46,367 nucleotides of DNA from an uncultured Bacilli bacterium. Its GTDB lineage: Bacteria > Bacillota_I > Bacilli_A > RF39 > UBA660. How positions within the stretch are numbered: the first letter of the stretch is position 1; every line of letters begins with the position of its first letter. The notes under the pieces are model-generated. The model saw only the letters and a list, made by a program, of their open reading frames with translations, ran no database searches and had not been told where the DNA came from. Where the stretch lies: NCBI GenBank assembly GCA_910589335.1, contig CAJUTW010000005.1, forward strand, positions 1-46,367, read 5' to 3'. The translations under genes were made by a program, and so were the position numbers. Below are positions 7,024-14,896 of this stretch, piece by piece.

Positions 7024-8826
7024 TTAAGATATATTAATAATTCCTTCATTTGCATTTACTTCAACTATCATATCATTTTTCAATATTTCAGTTGCGTTTT
7101 TACAGCCAATTATACAAGGAATTTTCAATTCTCTAGCAATTATGGCAGCATGACAAGTAATTCCACCTTCATCTGTAACAATAGCTCCAGCTAATTTTAA
7201 GATTGGAGTAAATTTAGGAGTTGTCATAGTTGTAACAAGGATATCGCCCTTTTCAAATTTTTTAAAATCTTCTTTTGTATATATTTGACAAACTTTACCT
7301 GTTTTTTTTCCACTATAAGCGACACTACCTTTTATTATTTTCCCATCTTGTTGTGACTTAATCACAATATTTTTTCTTTCTAACCATAAAGGTATATTAT
7401 CAACTAATTCTAAATTATTATCAAAGAAAATATAACCATTTTTTCTTTTTTGTATTAAATCAAGAGAAGGCATTTTATTTTGGAATACTTCTTCTATAAA
7501 CAAAAATTTAATATGTTCTTGATATTCTTTTGGTAAGATTTTTTTAGCTTTATTATGAAGATATTCATTAGCTTTATATAAAATATAGTCATAGTTATTT
7601 CTAAAATCAATTAATAATTCTTTTAATTCACTACTTATATTTTCAAAATAACCTGCTAAGTTTCCTAAACTAGTAAATGGATATATTATAAGCATGTTTT
7701 TAATAAATTCTTTATAATTAAAATCACTTTCTTCATTATCTACAATCATATTCAAATATTTGCAAGAAGATAAGGCTTTATTATATAATTCTTTTGTTTT
7801 CTTTATATCTTTTTGCATATAGTAATAAATTGTTTTAGGGTCTTCTTCTAGAGCAGTATCATTATAATAAACATTTGTTATTTCTTTTTCTTTATCATAT
7901 ATAAATAATGGTTTAAAGTAATATAAATTTTTTGTTAATGATTTTATTCCTTCATATTCTCCTTGATAATATATTTCGGTTTCAATAATCGTTTTTTCTC
8001 TAGATATTACTTTCCTATAAAGATTTAATGATGGATTTTGTGCAGTTATTGCTCGAGCTTGTAGAATATAAATTAAATTTTTTTTAGTACACCATTCAAT
8101 ATCCATGGGTATAGAATAAATTTCTTCAATTTTTAAGATAATTTGTTCTAAATGTGATATATCTTCTTCAGTAAGATAATTTTGACCAGTAATGGAATCT
8201 GAATGATGTGTTTGTCGTCTAACAAACATTGTAGTTGGAGTAACATTACCAGAAACTAACTTTTCACCTAAACCTGGACAAACTTCTATAACTGAGTAGT
8301 TATTGCTACTTCCTGTTGGATCAGACGAAAAAGCTACTCCAGAATAATCTGCTTCAACCATTTCCTGAACAATTACATTCATAACCTGATTACTTATATC
8401 ATTACTATAGGCTACAACATTATCTTCAAATAGAGATATCCAACACTTCTTAATTTTGATTAATAATTCTTTTTTATCGACATTCAAAAAAGTTTTATAT
8501 TGCCCAGCGAAAGATTTTTCTTGTCCATCTTCATTAGATGCTGATGATCTAACAGCTGTTTTATCAAAATTATATTTTTCCCAATAATCAAATATCTCAT
8601 CTTCTAAAGTATTAGGAAAATTAGCATCTTCTATTTCTTTTTTTAATTTTACTAAATCATCGAAACTTTCTATATGATTAAATTTCAAAAATTCTTGATA
8701 AGCTTTTGATGTAATAATATAAAATCTTGGAACATTAAAATTATTTTCAACTAACTTTAATAATGAATTAGCTTTTCCACCAAAGTCTGCATTTAATTTT
8801 TCTTTATCTCCAACAATATAGTTCAT
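7024..8826 (-). CDS. PEP-utilising enzyme with pyruvate-phosphate-dikinase ATP-binding domain
   Basis: A 600-residue member of the PEP synthase / rifampin phosphotransferase superfamily. The N-terminal ATP-grasp part (residues 1-270) begins GGKANSLLKLVENNFNVPRF and contains VRSSASNEDGQEKSFAGQY and QEMVEADYSGVAFSSDP. The C-terminal swivelling domain carries the phosphorylated histidine in TDEGGITCHAAIIAREL (His near residue 560). The C-terminal PEP/pyruvate barrel of true PpsA (about 800 aa) is absent, so the layout is closer to Rph-type enzymes that transfer a phosphate to a small-molecule acceptor. The acceptor is unknown. AAGGAG precedes the ATG. It sits 12 bases after the HAD gene, so the two are co-transcribed. 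Confidence 0.8.
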   Translation of the reverse strand: MNYIVGDKEKLNADFGGKANSLLKLVENNFNVPRFYIITSKAYQEFLKFNHIESFDDLVKLKKEIEDANFPNTLEDEIFDYWEKYNFDKTAVRSSASNEDGQEKSFAGQYKTFLNVDKKELLIKIKKCWISLFEDNVVAYSNDISNQVMNVIVQEMVEADYSGVAFSSDPTGSSNNYSVIEVCPGLGEKLVSGNVTPTTMFVRRQTHHSDSITGQNYLTEEDISHLEQIILKIEEIYSIPMDIEWCTKKNLIYILQARAITAQNPSLNLYRKVISREKTIIETEIYYQGEYEGIKSLTKNLYYFKPLFIYDKEKEITNVYYNDTALEEDPKTIYYYMQKDIKKTKELYNKALSSCKYLNMIVDNEESDFNYKEFIKNMLIIYPFTSLGNLAGYFENISSELKELLIDFRNNYDYILYKANEYLHNKAKKILPKEYQEHIKFLFIEEVFQNKMPSLDLIQKRKNGYIFFDNNLELVDNIPLWLERKNIVIKSQQDGKIIKGSVAYSGKKTGKVCQIYTKEDFKKFEKGDILVTTMTTPKFTPILKLAGAIVTDEGGITCHAAIIARELKIPCIIGCKNATEILKNDMIVEVNANEGIINIS

Positions 8827-8838
8827 ACTAACTCCTTC

Positions 8839-9528
8839 TTACATCCTTCGTATATGTTCAATTGTATCTTTTACTGTATCTTCTAAAGATTGACTTGAAT
8901 CATCTGGATCAAATAATGTTCCGACTCCTCCAGCTTTTTCTATTCCTTGAATATTTGCTTTTGTATCATCAACTAACATCATTTTTGTAGTAGGAACATA
9001 AAGACGTTTTTCTGTATTATAATAAAAATCTGGAGATGTTTTATATGCATTAATATCAGAATCAGTAGTTACAACCTGATATTTTTCTTCTAACTCAGGA
9101 AAATAATGATTTAATACATCATGAATTAATTGACCATCTTGTGTTGCTATTGCAAACTTAATTGATGGATATTCTTTTATTAAAGAACTTATTATTTGGT
9201 CTTCTCTTTTCCTAACTGCATCAATCCTTGCACTTATAAGAGTTTGTTTATCTATTTCGCCATTTTCTAATAATTTATCAATCATTAATTCTCCAGCTAA
9301 ATAAGGGGCTACCTTAGGTGGTTTGGATCTGTATAATTCAGAAGCTTTAATTTGAACAAGTTCATCTTCCAAATTAAAATACTTTGCCATTTCTTCTATA
9401 TCTTTTCCACTATATAGTTTCATTATATTTGCATAAACTTCTTTAGGATTTGGATTATTCTTAAAAAGAACTCCTCCACAATCTAATAAAGTTAGTAAGT
9501 CAACATCTTTATTTTTCTTTATATTCAT
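8839..9528 (-). CDS. HAD-superfamily hydrolase
   Basis: A 229-residue Rossmann-like phosphatase. Motif I is LLDCGGVLF, with nucleophile Asp16 and the glycine-rich DxGGV variant seen in YihX-like HADs; motif II is FAIATQD; motif III lysine is in YKTSPDFYY; motif IV is MLVDDTKANIQGIEKAGG. An all-helical cap occupies residues about 30-110. Substrate cannot be told from sequence. First gene of the operon with the PEP-utilising enzyme and rdgB; AAAGGTGAT precedes the ATG and an extended -10 promoter lies just upstream. Confidence 0.85.
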   Translation of the reverse strand: MNIKKNKDVDLLTLLDCGGVLFKNNPNPKEVYANIMKLYSGKDIEEMAKYFNLEDELVQIKASELYRSKPPKVAPYLAGELMIDKLLENGEIDKQTLISARIDAVRKREDQIISSLIKEYPSIKFAIATQDGQLIHDVLNHYFPELEEKYQVVTTDSDINAYKTSPDFYYNTEKRLYVPTTKMMLVDDTKANIQGIEKAGGVGTLFDPDDSSQSLEDTVKDTIEHIRRM

Positions 9529-9552
9529 ATAATATCACCTTTGCTTTTTATT

Positions 9553-9562
9553 AGTATAACAT
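9553..9562 (-). promoter_or_regulatory. Extended -10 promoter of the HAD-PEP-rdgB operon
   Basis: On the minus strand TGTTATACT gives an extended -10 (TGn plus TATACT), about 25 bases upstream of the HAD gene start. No good -35 is seen at 17 bases. Confidence 0.5.
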
Positions 9563-9671
9563 ATATATTTTTTTTATGCTATTTTACAAAGGGTAAGAAA
9601 TAATAATGTTATTTAATTTTCTTTTTTCAACTAATATTAAACTAGTATTTTTGTTTTATAAAGCTGTTGAA

Positions 9672-10934
9672 TTATTTTACAAAATTATAATTAAAATCGT
9701 TTATTTCCAATGTGCGTTCATTGGTGATATAAATTATAACGTAAATGTGATATTTTCCCTGACTTTTTGGAATAGTATTATATTCATTAGTATCTTCATT
9801 ATAAATTAGAAAATAATTGTCCTTATTAATGTTTTGAAGTTGAGTTGGAAACATTACTTTCAATTCAGACTTAATGTTTGAAAATTTTTCCCAATAATTA
9901 CTCTTATTTATTAGTTTTTCTAATTGCTGTGTATTTTTTGAACTATTATAAGTTGCCCTAGTAATAGTAAAATCTGTTTTATCATTATCAAACATAGTGT
10001 CATAATGTGCTTGAGTTAAAACTCCATTTTTAGGTAGTTCTACTTTTAATATATCTTTATAATTATTAATTTCCTTGTAATCTTTTGTTATTGTTGGAAA
10101 TAAAAATGTAAAAAAACCGAATGCAAATAATAGGAAACTTACTACAAAACCAGCAATAATATTTTTTTTGCATTTTATCTCAGTATCTTTGTATTTAAAA
10201 CCAAGTATTGTAGAAATTATTGGTATTGGTAGCCACAACCAAAATAACCACATTTTTTTTATTGAAAGAAAACCTATATCATTTTTTGTAGCAATATTAA
10301 CTGTTATAGTTGCACCATAAATACTGAATAATGTTAATATAAATACTAATAATAAAAGTATTTTTATATGATTTATTTTAGACAAGTTTTTATAACTTTC
10401 CTTTTTATTTTTTTTATTTTCTCTTTTACTATGTATAGTATCCATTTCCTTTATAAACTTAATCAATTTAGTATCACATTCTTTTTTATTAATATTGATT
10501 ATATTCTTTGAGTCTAAAATATAAATATTTTCTTCTGTTTCTACAATTTGAGTTATTTGTTTATATTGTATTTTAACTTTAGTATCTTTAGTAATTTTTT
10601 CTAAATGATTTTGATAAAAATCAATTGTTGCCACTATATCTATTAATCCTCTTTTTATATATCCTTCATATGTTTTCTGTGCTAACCAGTTAATTTTTAT
10701 TTTGTATATAAGTGCAACAATTAAAACTATTATACTATATACTATAACAGTTTCAGTAATACTACATTGATAAATTGCAGAGAATATAAGTATTACTAGT
10801 AATAATCTTAGTGATACACGCCCAATAATCGCCCAATAAAAATTAGGCATACATTTAAAAATCTTTTTAAATTCATTTAAGGATAAATCAGATGTTATAG
10901 AGGAAATTTTTTTCTGTTCCTTATTTTCATTCAT
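9672..10934 (-). CDS. YcxB-like membrane protein, candidate orphan immunity protein (paralogue A)
   Basis: 420 residues. The N-terminal part (LSLNEFKKIFKCMPNFY) plus two transmembrane helices (about 38-82), then a PH-like beta domain (TIDFYQNHLEKIT ... TEENIYIL), matches the YcxB-like architecture. A second group of three helices follows (about 190-290; LWLPIPIISTILGFKYK between the second and third), then an extracytoplasmic C-terminal domain of about 125 residues with VLTQAHYDTMFDNDKTD. It is paralogous along its whole length to the 413-residue gene at 12288-13529. Both lie downstream of an Rhs toxin gene among decayed fragments, so I infer orphan immunity. GGAAGTG serves as ribosome-binding site. 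No proof of function. Confidence 0.65.
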   Translation of the reverse strand: MNENKEQKKISSITSDLSLNEFKKIFKCMPNFYWAIIGRVSLRLLLVILIFSAIYQCSITETVIVYSIIVLIVALIYKIKINWLAQKTYEGYIKRGLIDIVATIDFYQNHLEKITKDTKVKIQYKQITQIVETEENIYILDSKNIININKKECDTKLIKFIKEMDTIHSKRENKKNKKESYKNLSKINHIKILLLLVFILTLFSIYGATITVNIATKNDIGFLSIKKMWLFWLWLPIPIISTILGFKYKDTEIKCKKNIIAGFVVSFLLFAFGFFTFLFPTITKDYKEINNYKDILKVELPKNGVLTQAHYDTMFDNDKTDFTITRATYNSSKNTQQLEKLINKSNYWEKFSNIKSELKVMFPTQLQNINKDNYFLIYNEDTNEYNTIPKSQGKYHIYVIIYITNERTLEINDFNYNFVK

Positions 10935-10984
10935 AAATATACACTTCCATTCTAATTTTTATTATACAAAAAAAGCGAAAATAA

Positions 10985-11090
10985 TACTATGTTAAGATTT
11001 AATATTAAAAACAATTATGGAAAACAAGAAAATATCAATTATTTGTTAATGTAAAAAAGAAAAAAATTGAGAGTAGCTTAATCCTCTCAA
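10985..11090 (+). pseudogene. Remnant of an Ig-like surface-domain gene (copy 2)
   Basis: About 80 bases closely match the end of the gene at 14495-14810, including ACAATTATGGAAAA, CAAGAAAATATCAAT and the terminal GAGAGTAGCTTAATCCTCTC hairpin. In the frame NNYGK...YQLFVNVKKKK the translation resembles the last strand of a DUF5011/cadherin-like domain, with a one-base shift in the middle. No start or upstream domain remains. Confidence 0.5.
11058..11090. terminator. Hairpin with T run on the minus strand
   Basis: TTGAGAG (11067-11073) pairs with CTCTCAA (11084-11090). The minus strand continues with seven T. A diverged copy lies at 14793-14822. Confidence 0.6.
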
Positions 11091-11129
11091 AACAAATATT
11101 TTATAAGAAATTACTTTGTTAATCATACC

Positions 11130-11165
11130 AAAAAATAGAGTTTTTAAACAAGAAACTCTATTTTT
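11130..11165. terminator. Strong bidirectional terminator
   Basis: A 13-bp perfect stem AAAAATAGAGTTT/AAACTCTATTTTT with a 9-base loop, A-rich before and T-rich after, so it can act on both strands. The 10935-11300 gap holds this, the preceding hairpin and the Ig-like remnant, and no gene. Confidence 0.75.
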
Positions 11166-11278
11166 CATATTCTTTATAAACTGTAAAAAAATATAACTAT
11201 TCTATTGACTGGATTTTAAATAGAAGAAATTAAATATTTAAGGTAATTAACCTCTCTTATAATCATTTTTTCCATAAT

Positions 11279-11308
11279 AAAAGCAGGAATAAAATAATTC
11301 CTACTTTT
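11279..11308 (-). terminator. Terminator overlapping the stop of the 101-residue ORF
   Basis: AAAAGCAGGAAT pairs with ATTCCTACTTTT; the TAG stop at 11301-11303 lies in the stem, a layout seen at many genes in this window. Confidence 0.65.
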
Positions 11309-11606
11309 TTATTATATAGCTATTCTTGTTTAATAAGAAATCACTTATATCCTTATATTTTTCATTAGTTAATACAGTGGTATATGATAGAATTCTATAC
11401 TGCTCATCATTTAATAACGTGATAACTAAATACTCCTCTAGACTACTGTAACGTCCATTTCTTACATCATTCTCTTTAGTTATACTAGCTATATCCTCAT
11501 AGCGAAATATTTTTACTTTTTTATCAGCAATAATTATTACATAATTTTCTGTTAAAAAATAATTTTTTTCATTCCAATATTCAATTTTTCCTATTTCATT
11601 AAACAA
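11301..11606 (-). CDS. Small PH-like protein, possibly a 5'-truncated immunity fragment
   Basis: 101 residues with the beta-strand pattern of a PH-like/YcxB C-terminal domain: YFLTENYVIIIADKKVKIF followed by YEDIASITKEND and a closing helix ISDFLLNKNSY. No membrane helix remains. The only available start is TTG at 11606, with a poor AAGAAG upstream, and the frame is closed by TAA only four codons further 5'. A terminator at 11650-11689 leaves about 40 bases for a promoter. I infer a truncated relic of a longer immunity-like gene. The family is not firmly recognised. Confidence 0.4.
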   Translation of the reverse strand: MFNEIGKIEYWNEKNYFLTENYVIIIADKKVKIFRYEDIASITKENDVRNGRYSSLEEYLVITLLNDEQYRILSYTTVLTNEKYKDISDFLLNKNSYIIKK

Positions 11607-11649
11607 ACTTCTTACGTATTAATTTATTATAATTAACAAAAATAGGTAT

Positions 11650-11689
11650 AAAAAATAGAGTTTCATATTAATATGAACCCTATTTTTTT
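11650..11689. terminator. Terminator downstream of the interrupted membrane-anchored gene
   Basis: AAAAAATAG...TTTCATAT pairs with ATATGAA..CTATTTTTT around a tiny loop; T runs on both sides make it bidirectional. Confidence 0.65.
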
Positions 11690-11779
11690 AGATTGTTGAT
11701 AAAGTAGAATCTTATTCCTCTTTTTTAAATAATTTTATGAAATAGTTGTAAAACTGTAACTAAAATCATCAATTTCTAT

Positions 11780-12256
11780 TTAATGATTTATATTAAAATG
11801 ATATAGCTTTTTTTGTTTTGGAGAGATTATTTGCACAAAATAATCATCATCTTCCAAATCAATATCCTCTGAATAAAGAAAATAATTTCTTGGTTCTGTA
11901 AGTTCTGAAATATTTATTGTTTGATCAAATAATTTTAATTCTTTTTCACACAAATCATTATGATACATATTTAAAACTTTAATTTTTTCTAAATTATTTT
12001 TAGTAATTTTTTTAAAATCATTGTGTTGAATTATTGTATTAATTTGCTTATCATTATCATAATTAAAAATATAAAAATCTTCACCTTCTCTAAATTCATA
12101 ATGATAAATTTCTTCTACATTTAGGGGTTTACTAAGCAATACATGATGATTTATATATATCTCCAAACAATGCCCATCTAAATATTTGCAGCATTATATA
12201 ATTATTAAATAAATTAACAAAGCAATTGTCCCAAAAATCATTATCTTCTTTTTCAA
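11780..12256 (-). pseudogene. Membrane-anchored gene interrupted by an in-frame TAA
   Basis: From TTG 12256, behind a good GAGGTG at eight bases, the frame encodes KKKIMIFGTIALLIYLIII, a single signal/transmembrane helix. It then hits TAA at 12194-12196 and continues without any frame change as CCKYLDGHCLEIYINHHVLL through 140 more codons to a normal stop. One base change (TAA from a TAT or CAA codon) would restore a protein of about 158 residues with a membrane anchor and an acidic extracytoplasmic domain. The downstream open frame alone would start at TTG 12166 without a ribosome-binding site. Neighbours suggest a decayed immunity gene. Family unrecognised. Confidence 0.6.
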
Positions 12257-12287
12257 TTAACTATCACCTCTTGAAAATCTATTAAAA

Positions 12288-13529
12288 TTATTTATATTCA
12301 TAATCAAAATCAGTAATTGTTAATATCCTATTATCCAAATCATATAAAGATGTATACACATGAAAATCGCCTTGTATGCTTGGCACTTTATTGTATTCAT
12401 CTGTATCTTTGTTAAAAATTAAAAAGTAACAAGATTTGCATGTTGAATCACGTAATTGAGATGGAAGTAACATTTTTAGTTCTGTTTTAATTTCAGATGC
12501 TTTAATCCAGTTTTCACCATGTATGATACTCTTTTCAAAGTCCTTTACGTTTATGGATTTTTTATAAAAAGCTTGAGTGTTTGTTATATTTGTTTTGTCC
12601 TTATCAAACAAAGTATCATACTTCTCTTGCGTTAATATTCCTTTACTAGGAAAATCTACATTTAAAATTTTACTATAATTATTAATATTAGCATAATCTA
12701 TCTCCATTGACGGAAAAATGAAAGAAAAACTTCCAAATGCTAGAAGTGATATTCCTATTATAAATCCTGCAACAATATTTTTTGTACATTTAAAACCATG
12801 ACTTTTATATTTGAAACCTAATATAATAGACAATATAGGAATAGGTAGCCAAAACCAAAAAACCCATATATAATCATTTGATAAAATAGCAGGTTTATCT
12901 CCAAGCACAACATCTAAAGTCAATGAAGCACCATAGATACTAGAAATAGTTAATATAAATAGGATTATTAACATATTTTTTTTTGATGTGTGATTTTTTA
13001 CCTTTTTTACCTTTTTAGATTCATACTTTCTATATGTATTACAAAGGTTTCTAATAAAATCCATTAATTCCTCATCACAATCAGATTTGCTTATATTAAT
13101 TATTTTATTTAAGGTTTGCAAATAGAAATTAGTTTCAGTTTCAACTAATTTACTAACATTTAAATAGTCTACTTTCCTTTCAAGATTATCATTTCTGCAT
13201 ATTAAATAGCTATCATAAAAATCAATAAAACCTATACCATCCAATTGATATTCACTTGGATATTTTTTATATACTTTTTCAGCTAAATAATCAATCTTAA
13301 TTTTATATATAAAACCCAATAATATAAGTATAATGATATAGATAATGAATGTAGCTAAAAGCGAAGTTTTAGATATTAATGAGATAATAAGTATAACCAT
13401 TAATTCTCTAACTGCTACTGACTTCATTATAGATAAATAAAACGTTGGAATACATTTAAACATTTTTTTATACTCATCCAAAGTTAAACTAGATTTAACT
13501 GAAAATAAAATACCACTTTTTTTACTCAT
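12288..13529 (-). CDS. YcxB-like membrane protein, candidate orphan immunity protein (paralogue B)
   Basis: 413 residues, full-length paralogue of 9672-10934. Matching segments include SLTLDEYKKMFKCIPTFY, the two N-terminal membrane helices, the IDFYDSYLICRND beta domain, FWFWLPIPILSIILGFKYK between later helices, and GILTQEKYDTLFDKDKTN in the extracytoplasmic domain. The N-terminal domain is YcxB-like; the C-terminal domain is unrecognised. GGAGG precedes the ATG, and a terminator at 13611-13648 separates it from the upstream gene. A tandem pair of diverged paralogues downstream of an Rhs gene fits immunity to variant toxin tips (inference). Confidence 0.65.
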   Translation of the reverse strand: MSKKSGILFSVKSSLTLDEYKKMFKCIPTFYLSIMKSVAVRELMVILIISLISKTSLLATFIIYIIILILLGFIYKIKIDYLAEKVYKKYPSEYQLDGIGFIDFYDSYLICRNDNLERKVDYLNVSKLVETETNFYLQTLNKIINISKSDCDEELMDFIRNLCNTYRKYESKKVKKVKNHTSKKNMLIILFILTISSIYGASLTLDVVLGDKPAILSNDYIWVFWFWLPIPILSIILGFKYKSHGFKCTKNIVAGFIIGISLLAFGSFSFIFPSMEIDYANINNYSKILNVDFPSKGILTQEKYDTLFDKDKTNITNTQAFYKKSINVKDFEKSIIHGENWIKASEIKTELKMLLPSQLRDSTCKSCYFLIFNKDTDEYNKVPSIQGDFHVYTSLYDLDNRILTITDFDYEYK

Positions 13530-13610
13530 GACAAACCTCCAATCATTCTCTTATACTTAATAAACTCATTATATAATTAGTTAGTAAAAAATACAATAAT
13601 AACATTTTCT

Positions 13611-13648
13611 AAAAAAGTATTCTTGAAAGAAAACAAGAATACTTTTTA
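13611..13648. terminator. Bidirectional terminator
   Basis: Perfect 10-bp stem AGTATTCTTG/CAAGAATACT flanked by an A run and a T run. It lies between the 171-residue gene (stop at 13731) and the start of paralogue B. Confidence 0.75.
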
Positions 13649-13730
13649 TTATTGAACTATATCATTATATAAAAAAATAACTGTTCTGCAGTTGAATTTT
13701 GGATAGAAAAACTTAATATTAGTTAATCTA

Positions 13731-14234
13731 CTATTTAATATCTTCTACTTTAACCTTCCCATCATAATCATCATAATAATAGTACCAATTATTAGCAATT
13801 TTTTCCCTAATGAAGACATTATTGCCCTTACCTATTTCATTATTTTCATCATATATAAATAAATCGTTATCATCATATATATTGCTATCCTTTGAATATA
13901 TTAATCCATAATATTGTCCGCCATTCATTCCTTGTGCAGCAAAGTCAAATTGAACAAATGAAGATTTTTCAAAAGAATTTAATTGCTTATAATTACAATA
14001 TGAACTATATTCTATATTTTTATAAGGTCTTTTTTTTGATGATTTACTTTTATATAATTCATTTGCTATATTCTCTAATTCTCTTCTATTATTTTCTAAA
14101 TATTTTGTTATTTGAAGTTTCCCACTATCATAAGTAAATTTTTCAAACTCACTTTTATATGTTATTTGTAAAAATAAATAGCCACATAATATAATACTTA
14201 ACAAAACTATTGAAAACAATACATTTTTTTTCAA
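13731..14234 (-). CDS. Membrane-anchored hypothetical protein, candidate immunity protein
   Basis: About 167 residues: one N-terminal membrane helix (NVLFSIVLLSIILCGYLFLQ) and an outside domain containing FVQFDFAAQGMNGGQYYGLI, IYDDNDLFIYDENNEIG and a tyrosine-rich end, NNWYYYYDDYDGKVKVEDIK. I do not recognise the family. The start is ambiguous: ATG at 14246 is one base from GAGG, whereas TTG at 14234 follows GGTGATAAAA in the same arrangement as the plus-strand regulator at 36458. I therefore prefer TTG. Its place in the array downstream of the Rhs gene suggests an orphan immunity protein acting outside the membrane. Confidence 0.55.
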   Translation of the reverse strand: MKKNVLFSIVLLSIILCGYLFLQITYKSEFEKFTYDSGKLQITKYLENNRRELENIANELYKSKSSKKRPYKNIEYSSYCNYKQLNSFEKSSFVQFDFAAQGMNGGQYYGLIYSKDSNIYDDNDLFIYDENNEIGKGNNVFIREKIANNWYYYYDDYDGKVKVEDIK

Positions 14235-14344
14235 TTTTATCACCATTCCTCAATAGACGCTTAAATATATTATAAATTCAATTATAGTATACACTATAAA
14301 TAAAAAAAAAGAAAACAAGAATAGAATTTCTTATTTTCAATTTT

Positions 14345-14440
14345 TTATTTACCAACATGATAATACATATCAATTCCTCTGCTAACTGCTTTATGATCAT
14401 CTTCACTAGTTAATTAATCTTCCCAAACTAGATTATTATA
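14345..14440 (-). pseudogene. Rhs toxin-tail remnant
   Basis: The minus strand reads YNNLVWED, a TAA stop (14414-14416), then LTSEDDHKAVSRGIDMYYH to a stop at 14345. The first 32 bases match the Rhs gene at 16947-16978 with one mismatch; that mismatch changes CAA to TAA. The remaining 20 codons have no counterpart in the full-length Rhs protein and look like the end of a different toxin tip. This is a fragment left by recombination at an Rhs repeat. Confidence 0.55.
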
Positions 14441-14494
14441 TGGTATAAATTTATAAAATATACCTTTGATAAAAGTATTGGGTGAGGTTATTAA

Positions 14495-14810
14495 ATGAAG
14501 AAAAAGTCTTTTCTTATTTTTATTATTTGCTTTGGAATAATCTGTTTTATCAATCTTATATTTTTTGTTATACAGTATTTTAATATTTTTCATACAATGC
14601 CAATTGTATCTCTTAATAATTTATCAGCTACCCAATATGAAGAAAAAACAAATATATCTTATATAAAAAATATAAAATATGGAAAAGTAATATCAAAAGA
14701 ACAAAAAATTGACACAACGACACCAGGTAAAAAGAAAATAATTATGGAAAAACAAGAGAATATCAATACTTTGTTAATGTAAAAAAGAAAAAAATGAAAG
14801 TAGCTTAATC
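14495..14810 (+). pseudogene. Frameshifted membrane-anchored Ig-like domain protein
   Basis: A 95-codon open frame with a good GAGG ribosome-binding site encodes a membrane helix (SFLIFIICFGIICFINLIFF) and an outside segment ending KIDTTTPGKKKIIMEKQ. From about 14740 a different frame continues naturally as NYGKTREYQYFVNVKKKK. DTTTPGKKK followed by NYGKTREYQYFVNV is the closing beta-hairpin pattern of DUF5011/cadherin-like domains, so a one-base slip in the A-rich tract has broken the gene. A shorter remnant of a relative lies at 10985-11090. It is on the opposite strand to the toxin locus. Role unknown. Confidence 0.5.
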
Positions 14811-14896
14811 CTCTCAATTTTTTACTATATTTATTTATATAAATAACCAGTTTTCTATTAATAAGTATATATATATATTACAATTATATATAAAGC

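Noticed and set aside
9606..9809. Plus-strand 67-codon open frame
   Set aside because: Antisense to the end of a YcxB-like gene, no ribosome-binding site, composition of a shadow frame.
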